Assembly (NCBI GenBank): GCA_008017255.1
Contig: SSHD01000041.1
Coordinates: 1-5,772, forward strand
From: Acinetobacter sp.
GTDB taxonomy: Bacteria; Pseudomonadota; Gammaproteobacteria; Pseudomonadales; Moraxellaceae
Direction: 5' to 3'
Length of the DNA stretch: 5,772 nucleotides
Both the position numbers and the translations under genes were made by a program. Under the pieces are notes generated by a model. That model did no database searches. It was given only the letters and a program-made list of their open reading frames with translations, and was not told the origin of the DNA. Below, piece by piece: positions 1 to 5,772 of this stretch (position 1 is the stretch's first letter; every line of letters starts with the position of its first letter).

Positions 1-576
1 CATAAAAGCCTAGCCATTCATTTTGAGGCAGATCATCGTTATATCGATTTAATTGAAGAGCGTATTGATATTGCCATCCGCATGAGTTTAAACATAGACG
101 ATCAGCAATTAACTGTGGTGCCGCTTGCACGCGTAGATCAAATTTTGGTGGCATCTCCGAGTTATTTAAATCAATCTGCGTGCATTACTCGCCCCGAAGA
201 TTTACGTCAACATGAATTGCTGCCAGTGACTTTAATGCAGAATTATCATCATTTTAGCTTTCAACATGTCTTGAGTGGTGAAGTGGTCAATTTAGATATG
301 AAAACCCGCTTAGCCAGCAATAATGTATTTGTGGCGAAGTCTTTGTGTCTACAAGGACTGGGTATTTCACGTATTTTATATATGGATATTCAAAAAGAAC
401 TCGCGAATGGTTCTTTGGTTGAGGTGTTGCCAGATTGGCAATTGCCTGCGTATAGCTTACATGCTCTAACCTCGAAACGAGAACAATATCCAATGAAAGT
501 ACACCGTTGTTTGGATGCGCTAAAACAATACTTTGCGCAATTACCTGGCGGACGTTCTTTGCAGGGCATTGCTTAA
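1..576 (+). CDS. LysR-family transcriptional regulator, C-terminal part (5' truncated by window edge)
   Basis: The reading frame is open from base 1 to the TAA at 574-576, giving about 191 residues with no start in view. The true start lies upstream, so the ATG at 82 is internal. Before that ATG the frame reads FEADHRYIDLIEERIDIAIR, which matches the LysR effector-domain signature (a 'D..VDL.EE..D.AIR' strand-helix). It is followed by the typical 'PSYL...P..L..H' segment (SPSYLNQSACITRPEDLRQHE) and by 'LCLQGLGIS', the usual G-x-G-I turn of the second subdomain. The end is a standard helix rich in basic residues. This is the periplasmic-binding-protein-like sensor domain; the N-terminal winged helix-turn-helix is outside the window. 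The domain style resembles the CrgA/DsdC-like LysR group. Neither the effector nor the target genes can be deduced, because the usual divergent partner would lie to the left. Family confident; function unknown. Confidence 0.9.
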   Translation, partial: HKSLAIHFEADHRYIDLIEERIDIAIRMSLNIDDQQLTVVPLARVDQILVASPSYLNQSACITRPEDLRQHELLPVTLMQNYHHFSFQHVLSGEVVNLDMKTRLASNNVFVAKSLCLQGLGISRILYMDIQKELANGSLVEVLPDWQLPAYSLHALTSKREQYPMKVHRCLDALKQYFAQLPGGRSLQGIA

Positions 577-578
577 AT

Positions 579-614
579 AAAAAAGCCATGCTCTCAAAGG
601 AACATGGCTTTTTT
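579..614. terminator. Bidirectional rho-independent terminator between convergent genes
   Basis: A perfect 12-bp inverted repeat, AAAAAAGCCATG (579-590) and CATGGCTTTTTT (603-614), is separated by a 12-nt loop. The A-tract on one side and T-tract on the other make it a terminator for both directions. It starts 2 nt after the stop of the LysR gene and ends 21 nt before the stop codon of the convergent protease gene. It therefore plausibly ends both transcripts. The core stem is GCCATG/CATGGC; the rest of the arm is the A/T tract. Confidence 0.85.
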
Positions 615-635
615 CATGGCGATATTGCTCGCAGT

Positions 636-3263
636 TTAGCGTTTACGTTTTAACTTGCTGCTGAGTGTTTTGGCTGCAGCTGTATTTGTTTCGGCCTCTT
701 GGGTTGCAGTTTCATCCTTTTTGGTGCGTTTACGTTTTTTCTTTTTCTTTGGTTCATTGTCTTCGGCGGTTTCGCCGTCTTCAATGGCTTGCCAATATTC
801 TAGTTGTTCCATGACTGCGGCATAAATTGAATTTTTACTGTAGCGTCCTTTTTTGTCTAGGGTACCGACAGGGCGTGCCATCAAAATTTCTAAGGCTTGG
901 TCTATGGTGTCAATCGCATGCACATGAAATTGTCCCGTTTGTACCGCTTCCATAACCTCATGCCGCAACATTAAATGCTGCATGTTTTGGCGTGGGATAA
1001 TCACCCCTTGTTTGCCAGTAAAACCTTGTAATTTACAAGCATCAAAGAAGCCTTCAATTTTGGCATTTACACCACCAATCGGTTGTACTTGACCCAATTG
1101 GTTCATTGAACCCGTAATTGCCCAAGACTGATCAATTGGAATCTGACAGATTGCTGAAATGAGCGCAGAAAGTTCGGCAACGGTGGCACTATCGCCATCG
1201 ACTTGTCCATAGCTTTGCTCGAAAGCCAGTGCAGCCGAGAAATGTAAAATTTGCTCACGACCAAAATGTGCTTTGAGAAAACTCGACATCAGCAACACGC
1301 CTTTGGCATGCAGTGAACCGCCAAGTTCCACACTACGTTCAATATCTAAAATATCGCCGCCGCCTTGATAGACCGAAGCCGTGAGGCGAGAAGGCAAGCC
1401 AAACTCGACATCGGCATAATGAATTACCGATAGGGCATTAATTTGTCCTAAACGATGCCCCGAAGTTTCAATCAGTTGCGTACCACGAGATAGGTCTTGC
1501 CAGTACAGCTCACGTAAATAACCTAAGCGATATTGACGATGATGCAGCGCTTGGTTGACGTGCTGATCGGTGACAATTTTATCATCGGCTTTAAAAGCAT
1601 GATGATGCGCTTCACGAATTAAATCGCCCAAGGTCGAGGCATGTAAAGACAGCGAACTTTGGTCTTCAGCTTGACGGCTCGAGTCGGTGAGTAATGCAGC
1701 CAGTGCGGAACGGTCAAAAGGCAATAATTTATCGGCCTGCACGTAGTCGGCAATCAGTTGCATATAGGCTTGTTCGTTGCTGTCATTACGTTGTAATGTA
1801 TCGGTAAAATCAGCCCGAATTTTAAATACACTGCCCAGTTCTGGTTCGACTTCTAAAATTTCATAATAAATTTCAGGCTCTGCCAATAACACCACTTTAA
1901 TATCTAAAGGTACAGCAGCGGGTTCAATCGAAATGCTGCCGGTGAGCGTGAGCATGTGTTCTAAAGATGAAAGTTTCAATTGCCCCGATTTTAAGGCACG
2001 TTTTAAACCTTGCCATGCATAAGGCTGCTCGAGCAGTTGCTCTGCTTCGAGCATTAAAAAGCCGCCATTTGCCTGATGCAATGACCCAGGGCGGATTAAG
2101 GTAAAGTCGGTGGTGATGGTGCCGTTATGGGTGAGCTGCTCGACATGACCCAATAAATTGTAGTGAGTGGGGAAGTCTTCAAAAATCACCGGTGCGCCGC
2201 TGTTGGGTTTATTGGCAATAATGACATTGGCTTGATAACGTGCCGGAACACGATTGAACAAAGCAGGCGTAAAATCATCCTCTTCTTGTTCTAAAATCAG
2301 TTCGACATTTTCAATGATGTCTTCGGCATAGTGTTTTAAATACAGCGCTAGCCCTTCAACATCTTTGTTTTTATTTAAAATTAAATTTATACGTGGCATG
2401 ACCACTTGGGTGGCAATATCACGGTTAAGTACTGACACTTGATCGCGTGCGTCATCTTCTAAATCACCTAAGTGCAAACCCAAACGGTCGAGTTTCTTTT
2501 CCATATAACGCAAGTTGGCGGTAATTTCAGAGCGTTGTTTGCTGCTGAGTGTATCTAGCTCTTGTTTGGTCAGCTCGTGGTATTCATCATTTTGCAGCTG
2601 CATTGGAATAAAAACGTGTTTGTCATTGCGAGAGATGAGTTTTAAATCGAGCTCTTCGCCTTCTTTGGTCAGCTCAACCAACGCTTGTTGTTGCACATCG
2701 CCGGTGTCTTGTCGAATCCGTTCAATGCGGTTGTGATAGGTTTCAGCGCTAAAACGGCGCTCTAATTGTTTTAAAATAATTTGCCATGCTTGTTGTAGTG
2801 CATGTTGAAATTTTGTGCCTTGCCCCGCAGGAAAGCGTAACGCAATGGGCTGACGTGGATTTTTAAAATTATAGACATAGACCCAGTCGTCAGGTGTGGG
2901 CATGGTTTTGGCGTGCTGCTGTAGCAGACGCTTAATCATGGTGCGTTTGCCTAAGCCCGCTGTACCGACCGCAAAAATGTTATAGCCCGAATATGGCAGT
3001 GAAATGCCTGCTTCCACTGAAGCACGCGCGCGATCTTGCCCTAAAAAATTATTCAGCGGTTTAATTCGTTTAGTCGAACTTGGAATTTTGACTAAATCTG
3101 GAATGTGGGTCAGTTGTGTGGCAGCTAAGGCCGTTTTAAGCAGTGTAGGTTGTATCGCCGTTTGTTCAAAAGCACTGGGAAATAAGTTGATATTCGCTTT
3201 AATTGTGTTTGTAGGTGTTTTGGATAAATTTGTTGCCGTTATTTGATCGAGTTTTTGGGTCAC
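636..3263 (-). CDS. Lon-family ATP-dependent protease (AAA_32 / Lon proteolytic domain)
   Basis: A predicted cytoplasmic AAA+ serine protease of the PF13654 plus Lon_C (PF05362) architecture, the group that includes P. aeruginosa PA0779/AsrA (from memory), not classical Lon. It lacks the classical Lon N-domain. Residues 70-110 hold the N-terminal ATPase segment with Walker A GTAGLGKRT (100-108, Lys106). Residues ~155-330 are charged, helical and coiled-coil-like. Residues ~345-500 carry the family block with 'RPGSLHQANGGFLMLEAEQ' (391-409), where Walker B ends in Glu406. The protease domain spans about 588-797. Its catalytic Ser692 lies in DGDSAT and Lys735 in GGVNAKIEGFF, 43 residues apart, so the dyad is intact. 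The last ~45 residues are a Lys/Arg-rich tail. The start is GTG (3261-3263): no in-frame ATG exists before residue 109, upstream is a stop (TGA at 3300-3302), and a GGA lies about 8 nt before the GTG. The gene is monocistronic, convergent with the LysR gene and divergent from ampG. Substrates are unknown; the AsrA-like link to stress response is by analogy only. Confidence 0.92.
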   Translation of the reverse strand: MTQKLDQITATNLSKTPTNTIKANINLFPSAFEQTAIQPTLLKTALAATQLTHIPDLVKIPSSTKRIKPLNNFLGQDRARASVEAGISLPYSGYNIFAVGTAGLGKRTMIKRLLQQHAKTMPTPDDWVYVYNFKNPRQPIALRFPAGQGTKFQHALQQAWQIILKQLERRFSAETYHNRIERIRQDTGDVQQQALVELTKEGEELDLKLISRNDKHVFIPMQLQNDEYHELTKQELDTLSSKQRSEITANLRYMEKKLDRLGLHLGDLEDDARDQVSVLNRDIATQVVMPRINLILNKNKDVEGLALYLKHYAEDIIENVELILEQEEDDFTPALFNRVPARYQANVIIANKPNSGAPVIFEDFPTHYNLLGHVEQLTHNGTITTDFTLIRPGSLHQANGGFLMLEAEQLLEQPYAWQGLKRALKSGQLKLSSLEHMLTLTGSISIEPAAVPLDIKVVLLAEPEIYYEILEVEPELGSVFKIRADFTDTLQRNDSNEQAYMQLIADYVQADKLLPFDRSALAALLTDSSRQAEDQSSLSLHASTLGDLIREAHHHAFKADDKIVTDQHVNQALHHRQYRLGYLRELYWQDLSRGTQLIETSGHRLGQINALSVIHYADVEFGLPSRLTASVYQGGGDILDIERSVELGGSLHAKGVLLMSSFLKAHFGREQILHFSAALAFEQSYGQVDGDSATVAELSALISAICQIPIDQSWAITGSMNQLGQVQPIGGVNAKIEGFFDACKLQGFTGKQGVIIPRQNMQHLMLRHEVMEAVQTGQFHVHAIDTIDQALEILMARPVGTLDKKGRYSKNSIYAAVMEQLEYWQAIEDGETAEDNEPKKKKKRKRTKKDETATQEAETNTAAAKTLSSKLKRKR
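639..779 (-). other. Basic low-complexity C-terminal tail of the Lon-like protease
   Basis: Residues about 829-875 lie after the recognisable Lon proteolytic domain. They begin acidic (EDGETAEDNE), then run into an almost uninterrupted basic block KKKKKRKRTKK (839-849). After an Ala/Thr/Glu-rich linker the protein ends LSSKLKRKR. The segment looks disordered and could bind nucleic acid or another polyanion. That role is inference; only the composition is seen. Confidence 0.6.
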
Positions 3264-3354
3264 TGTGGATATCCAGCAAAGAAACGAAATAAGAAAGGGT
3301 CAGTTGACATTTCAGCTATGCAAACATTTGTGAAGTGTAAACATACCCTCTTAA

Positions 3355-3382
3355 GGTATACATTTTTAGGTCTAAAGATCAA
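3355..3382 (-). promoter_or_regulatory. Candidate sigma-70 promoter for the Lon-like protease gene
   Basis: Read on the minus strand, TTGATC (3382-3377, four of six to TTGACA) is followed after 16 nt by TATACC (3360-3355, four of six to TATAAT). Transcription would start near 3348 and leave a leader of roughly 85 nt before the GTG. The match is moderate and the region is AT-rich, so this is only a candidate. Confidence 0.3.
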
Positions 3383-3432
3383 GCGAACTTGTGTTTTTTA
3401 TCGCCAAACCCCGCCAGTTTGCATAAAGCAAC

Positions 3433-3461
3433 TTGCAAGCGGTGACAAGACAGGATTGAAT
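3433..3461 (+). promoter_or_regulatory. Candidate sigma-70 promoter for ampG-gloA
   Basis: TTGCAA (3433-3438) and TTGAAT (3456-3461) are spaced by 17 nt, each with four of six consensus bases. The start would fall near 3468, giving a leader of about 30 nt to the ampG ATG. The -35 box overlaps the 8-bp palindrome CTTGCAAG (3432-3439). Weak but well placed. Confidence 0.25.
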
Positions 3462-3482
3462 AAGCACATTCACGCTATTCAT

Positions 3483-3488
3483 GGAAAA
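3483..3488 (+). promoter_or_regulatory. Weak ribosome binding site of ampG
   Basis: GGAAAA sits 9 nt before the ATG at 3498. It is the only purine-rich stretch close to the start. An in-frame TAA at 3492-3494 rules out any earlier start for this reading frame, so the ATG is the first possible one. Confidence 0.4.
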
Positions 3489-3497
3489 TAATAAGCA

Positions 3498-5672
3498 ATG
3501 ACCACTCAAGCCGTAGGTTGGGGCGCTGCATTTAAGGCATTTTTAGATCGCCGAGCACTCATCATGTTATTTCTAGGCTTCTCGGCAGGGATTCCGATTT
3601 TATTGATTTTTTCTAGCTTGAGTTTATGGCTTGGCGAAGCGGGTATTGATAAAAGCGCAGTGACTTTTTTTAGTTGGGCCGCGCTTGGCTATTCGTTTAA
3701 ATTTGTGTGGGCACCACTGATTGATGAATTACCAGTGCCATTTTTAACCAAAGCACTGGGTCGTCGCCGTGCGTGGTTGCTGATTGCACAATGTTTAATT
3801 ATCTGCGCCATTTGTATTATGGCATTTTCCGACCCTGCACTAGGACAAAGCTATTTAGTACAAATGGCTGCTGGGGCAGTGTTATTGGGCTTTTCAGCCG
3901 CCACGCAAGATATTGTGATTGACGCCTATCGTATTGAGCTGGCGGAAAGCGAAATGCAAACCGTTTTGGCATCGACCTATAACGCAGGTTATCGTATTGG
4001 TATGATTGTGGCAGGTGCGGGGGCGTTATTTTTAGCTGCGTATTTGGGCACTGCCAAAGGCAATTATATCTACGAGGCGTGGAAATACACTTATTTGGCG
4101 ATGGCCGCGGTCATGCTCGTTGGCATTATCACTACCTTAACGGTGCGTGAACCGCAAGTGAATCGAGTCTATAAAGATTATAAAAGTAGTGACTATTATC
4201 GCTTGGTGTTGGTGTTTTTCGCAGCAGTGACCGGTTTTGTAGTGAGTTATATTTATTCGGGTCAGGTTACAGATACCATCGCAAGCGCTTTTGAAATCAA
4301 AGATACTGCCGCATTATTTGGCTTAGAGGCTTTACGTTTTCTCAGCGCAACCGCTATTGCAGTGGGAGTTGGGGTGCTATTGGTTAAAACGGGCGTGGTT
4401 AATCAAGCCATGGCAAAAGAAACTTGGGTCGCCCCAGTGTTGGATTTCTTTAAGCGTTATGGGCTAAAACTGGCGCTGGTTTTATTGTTATTAATTGGCT
4501 TCTTTCGCATTTCGGACATTATCGCTGGGGTGATTTCCAATGTGTTTTATCAAGACCTGAATTTTAGTAAAGAACAAATTGCCGAAGCGGTCAAAATATA
4601 TGGCGTGTTATTTAGTTTAGTGGGCGGCTTTTTAGGTGGTTTACTGGCACAGCGCATGAACATTATGAAGCTGATGTTTGTGGGTGCAGTATTGGCAAGT
4701 TCCACCAATTTAATTTTTATTGGATTGGTTAAATCCGGCACAGCACTCGACCCAGTTCAGGTGCAAGTGGGCGACAAACAGTATCAGGCGCAAAGCGATG
4801 AAGTTGGCTATTGGAAAATAAGTGTACCGAATCAAGTCTTAGTACAAGCCCAATCCATACAAGTCAGCACGCAATATCAAGCTCAGAGCGACTCGAAAGT
4901 TCAGCTTGAGCTGCCATATTTAATTGCAGCGGATCAGCCGCAAATGCAGTTGTTACCCATTACCAGTGACAATCAGCTCAGCCCGCAAGAGCTAAAACAG
5001 AGTGTGGTGATTCAAGGTCAATTGGCAGGGGTAAAGGCAGCGGATTTAGCGTTGGATCGACCAGTCGTGATTACGTTAGATGGACAAGCCTTCGTTGCTA
5101 AATTAGACCAACAGGGTATCTTTAATGCGGCGATTCCAGCGGAAAAATTACAAGCTTCAGCCAGTAAAAACCTTGTTGCTGTTGCCAACTTTAACAATAA
5201 TTCTGCGTATGAATTGAGCAGCTCGCGAACCTATGGCATTGACACTGCAACGCATGCAGAAACTGCTCTAGATGTGGATATTCAACCCATTAGTGCAATT
5301 GACCCAACTCAGCAAGGCGCAGTTGAACTTTCTGGAAAAGTCATTAAAAGCTATAGTTCGTTATGGCTCTATATGGCGATTATTATGGATAATTTAGCTT
5401 CTGGTTTGGCAGGTGCCGCATTTATTGCCTTTTTATCTAGCTTAACCAGCGTATCATTTACCGCAGTTCAATATGCAATTTTCAGTTCATTAATGACTTT
5501 AACACCCAAATTATTGGGTGGTTATTCAGGAACGATTGTGAGTAATATTGGCTACCCAAATTTCTTTTTAATGACGACTTTAATTGGAATTCCAATTTTG
5601 ATTCTTGTGGTTTGGGTTGCGAAACTATTACGTGACCATGAAAACCAAACAACTCAACAGACAGGTGAATAA
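3498..5672 (+). CDS. ampG: AmpG-type muropeptide permease (MFS) with a large periplasmic Ig-like insertion
   Basis: Inner-membrane major facilitator that by family imports GlcNAc-anhydroMurNAc (peptides) from the periplasm for cell-wall recycling. Family blocks are clear: [19 protein letters not shown] (28-46), [16 protein letters not shown] (68-82) with GRRRAW (88-93), and [13 protein letters not shown] (133-145). The C-terminal [15 protein letters not shown] (651-665) matches the E. coli 'FSATQFALLSAL' region. I place 14 helices near 20-42, 53-72, 92-111, 118-140, 165-182, 196-216, 232-254, 279-297, 323-350, 362-384, 389-411, 620-647, 648-672 and 687-710. Helices 7 and 8 are the extra pair typical of AmpG. 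The length of 724 is far above E. coli AmpG (491 from memory). The excess is almost all residues ~411-616, a soluble insert between helices 11 and 12. The positive residues before helix 11 (LAQRMNIMK) put that loop in the periplasm. The frame is intact. It is followed by gloA after 2 nt. Other peptide or sugar-conjugate substrates cannot be excluded. Confidence 0.88.
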   Translation: MTTQAVGWGAAFKAFLDRRALIMLFLGFSAGIPILLIFSSLSLWLGEAGIDKSAVTFFSWAALGYSFKFVWAPLIDELPVPFLTKALGRRRAWLLIAQCLIICAICIMAFSDPALGQSYLVQMAAGAVLLGFSAATQDIVIDAYRIELAESEMQTVLASTYNAGYRIGMIVAGAGALFLAAYLGTAKGNYIYEAWKYTYLAMAAVMLVGIITTLTVREPQVNRVYKDYKSSDYYRLVLVFFAAVTGFVVSYIYSGQVTDTIASAFEIKDTAALFGLEALRFLSATAIAVGVGVLLVKTGVVNQAMAKETWVAPVLDFFKRYGLKLALVLLLLIGFFRISDIIAGVISNVFYQDLNFSKEQIAEAVKIYGVLFSLVGGFLGGLLAQRMNIMKLMFVGAVLASSTNLIFIGLVKSGTALDPVQVQVGDKQYQAQSDEVGYWKISVPNQVLVQAQSIQVSTQYQAQSDSKVQLELPYLIAADQPQMQLLPITSDNQLSPQELKQSVVIQGQLAGVKAADLALDRPVVITLDGQAFVAKLDQQGIFNAAIPAEKLQASASKNLVAVANFNNNSAYELSSSRTYGIDTATHAETALDVDIQPISAIDPTQQGAVELSGKVIKSYSSLWLYMAIIMDNLASGLAGAAFIAFLSSLTSVSFTAVQYAIFSSLMTLTPKLLGGYSGTIVSNIGYPNFFLMTTLIGIPILILVVWVAKLLRDHENQTTQQTGE
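4728..5345 (+). other. Ig-like (adhesin-repeat-type) insertion within AmpG
   Basis: AmpG residues about 411-616 contain no hydrophobic helix. They alternate short beta-type strands with Gln/Asp/Ser-rich turns. Two copies of the pattern 'ALD-(R)P-V-hydrophobic strand-D/G-x-Q-Y/F-x-A-x-x-D-x-x-G-x-(F/W)-x-x-x-(I/V)-P' are seen, at 416-444 ([20 protein letters not shown]) and 518-547 ([20 protein letters not shown]). A second pair is 487-509 (PITSDNQL...VVIQGQL) and 597-615 ([19 protein letters not shown]). TYGIDTAT (578-585) resembles the 'TYTVDTTAP' that ends each Ig-like repeat in BapA/RTX-type adhesins. The fold assignment is from sequence pattern only. The periplasmic location is inferred from membrane topology. 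Confidence 0.65.
5663..5667 (+). promoter_or_regulatory. Ribosome binding site of gloA inside the ampG 3' end
   Basis: AGGTG (5663-5667) lies 7 nt before the gloA ATG and is embedded in the last codons of ampG. It is much closer to the Shine-Dalgarno consensus than the site in front of ampG, and it fits translation of gloA from a shared transcript. Confidence 0.6.
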
Positions 5673-5674
5673 CT

Positions 5675-5772
5675 ATGCGCATGTTACATACGATGTTACG
5701 AGTAGGTAATTTAGAACAATCTTTAAAGTTCTACACTGAGGTACTTGGTATGAAATTACTACGCCAACGTGA
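5675..5772 (+). CDS. gloA: Glyoxalase I (lactoylglutathione lyase), N-terminal part (3' truncated by window edge)
   Basis: The first 32 codons of a cytoplasmic metalloenzyme that isomerises the hemithioacetal of methylglyoxal and glutathione to S-lactoylglutathione. The visible N-terminus, [20 protein letters not shown], continues with [12 protein letters not shown]. It is nearly the same as E. coli GloA ([20 protein letters not shown], from memory). His5 is the first metal ligand of the family and Arg9 the glutathione-contacting residue. The other ligands (Glu56, His74 and Glu122 in E. coli numbering) lie beyond the window, so completeness cannot be judged. The start is fixed by the match to family N-termini and by the AGGTG 7 nt upstream. 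It begins 2 nt after the ampG TAA with no room for a promoter or terminator, so it is read in the ampG operon unless a promoter lies inside ampG. Confidence 0.93.
   Translation, partial: MRMLHTMLRVGNLEQSLKFYTEVLGMKLLRQR

Noticed and set aside
82..84. ATG at 82 as a gene start.
   Set aside because: The frame is open to base 1 and the residues before the ATG match the LysR effector domain, so this is an internal methionine of a truncated gene.
287..589. Minus-strand open frame of 100 codons over the LysR gene.
   Set aside because: It overlaps the LysR effector domain in antisense and begins in the terminator hairpin; no motif or ribosome site supports it.
2515..3246. Plus-strand open frames at 2515-2736 and 3004-3246.
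   Set aside because: Both lie antisense to the confidently assigned protease, are Ser/Cys-rich, and have no family features.
3304..3309. Perfect -35 hexamer TTGACA on the plus strand upstream of ampG.
   Set aside because: No acceptable -10 box lies 15-19 nt downstream (the best there is CATTTG-like). A TGTAAA lies about 26 nt away, which is too far for sigma-70.
3243..3491. Open frame of 82 codons on the plus strand covering the divergent intergenic region.
   Set aside because: It starts inside the protease gene, has no Shine-Dalgarno, has no recognisable motif, and covers the region where both divergent promoters must lie. Its Cys/Lys/His-rich composition looks like translated noncoding DNA.
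4734..5354. Possibility that the AmpG insertion is a mobile element or a fusion of two genes.
   Set aside because: There are no terminal inverted repeats, target duplications, internal stops or transposase. The frame is continuous and the membrane domain resumes in the correct place, so it is a protein-domain insertion.
4550..5682. Minus-strand open frames at 4550-4741 and 5482-5682.
   Set aside because: They are antisense to ampG without start signals or recognisable domains.

Overview
The window looks like a chromosomal segment of a gammaproteobacterium, most likely Acinetobacter or a close Moraxellaceae relative. The basis is a moderately AT-rich composition, the codon style, and the protein sequences themselves: a PF13654-type Lon-like protease, an AmpG permease and a very GloA-like glyoxalase start. 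The genus call is from recognition, not a search. The window has no mobile element, CRISPR array, tRNA or rRNA that I can see. Coding density is high.

Layout. (1) Positions 1-576, plus strand: the C-terminal ~191 residues of a LysR-type regulator, cut by the left edge. (2) 579-614: a perfect 12-bp inverted repeat with A and T tracts, a bidirectional terminator serving the convergent genes on either side. (3) 636-3263, minus strand: an 875-residue Lon-family ATP-dependent protease with an intact Walker A and an intact Ser692/Lys735 catalytic dyad, a GTG start, and a strongly basic C-terminal tail. (4) 3264-3497: a 234-bp divergent intergenic region holding the promoters for the protease (leftward) and for ampG (rightward). 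(5) 3498-5672, plus strand: an AmpG-type muropeptide permease of 724 residues, far longer than the classical enzyme. (6) 5675-5772, plus strand: the first 32 codons of a glyoxalase I (gloA), starting 2 nt after the ampG stop, so ampG and gloA are almost certainly co-transcribed.

The most interesting feature is inside AmpG. About 205 residues (roughly 411-616) interrupt the membrane domain between predicted helices 11 and 12, on the side the positive-inside rule places in the periplasm. This segment carries internal repeats that resemble the ~100-residue Ig-like repeats of bacterial surface adhesins (BapA/RTX-adhesin type). The repeats are arranged as a partial unit, a full unit and then a leading strand. 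This suggests a circularly permuted two-domain Ig-like module whose two ends meet at the membrane. I know of no assigned function for it.

Functionally the genes are a patchwork: transcription control, protein quality control, cell-wall recycling (import of anhydro-muropeptides, which also feeds AmpR-type beta-lactamase control where that exists) and methylglyoxal detoxification. Only ampG-gloA show evidence of being one transcription unit.
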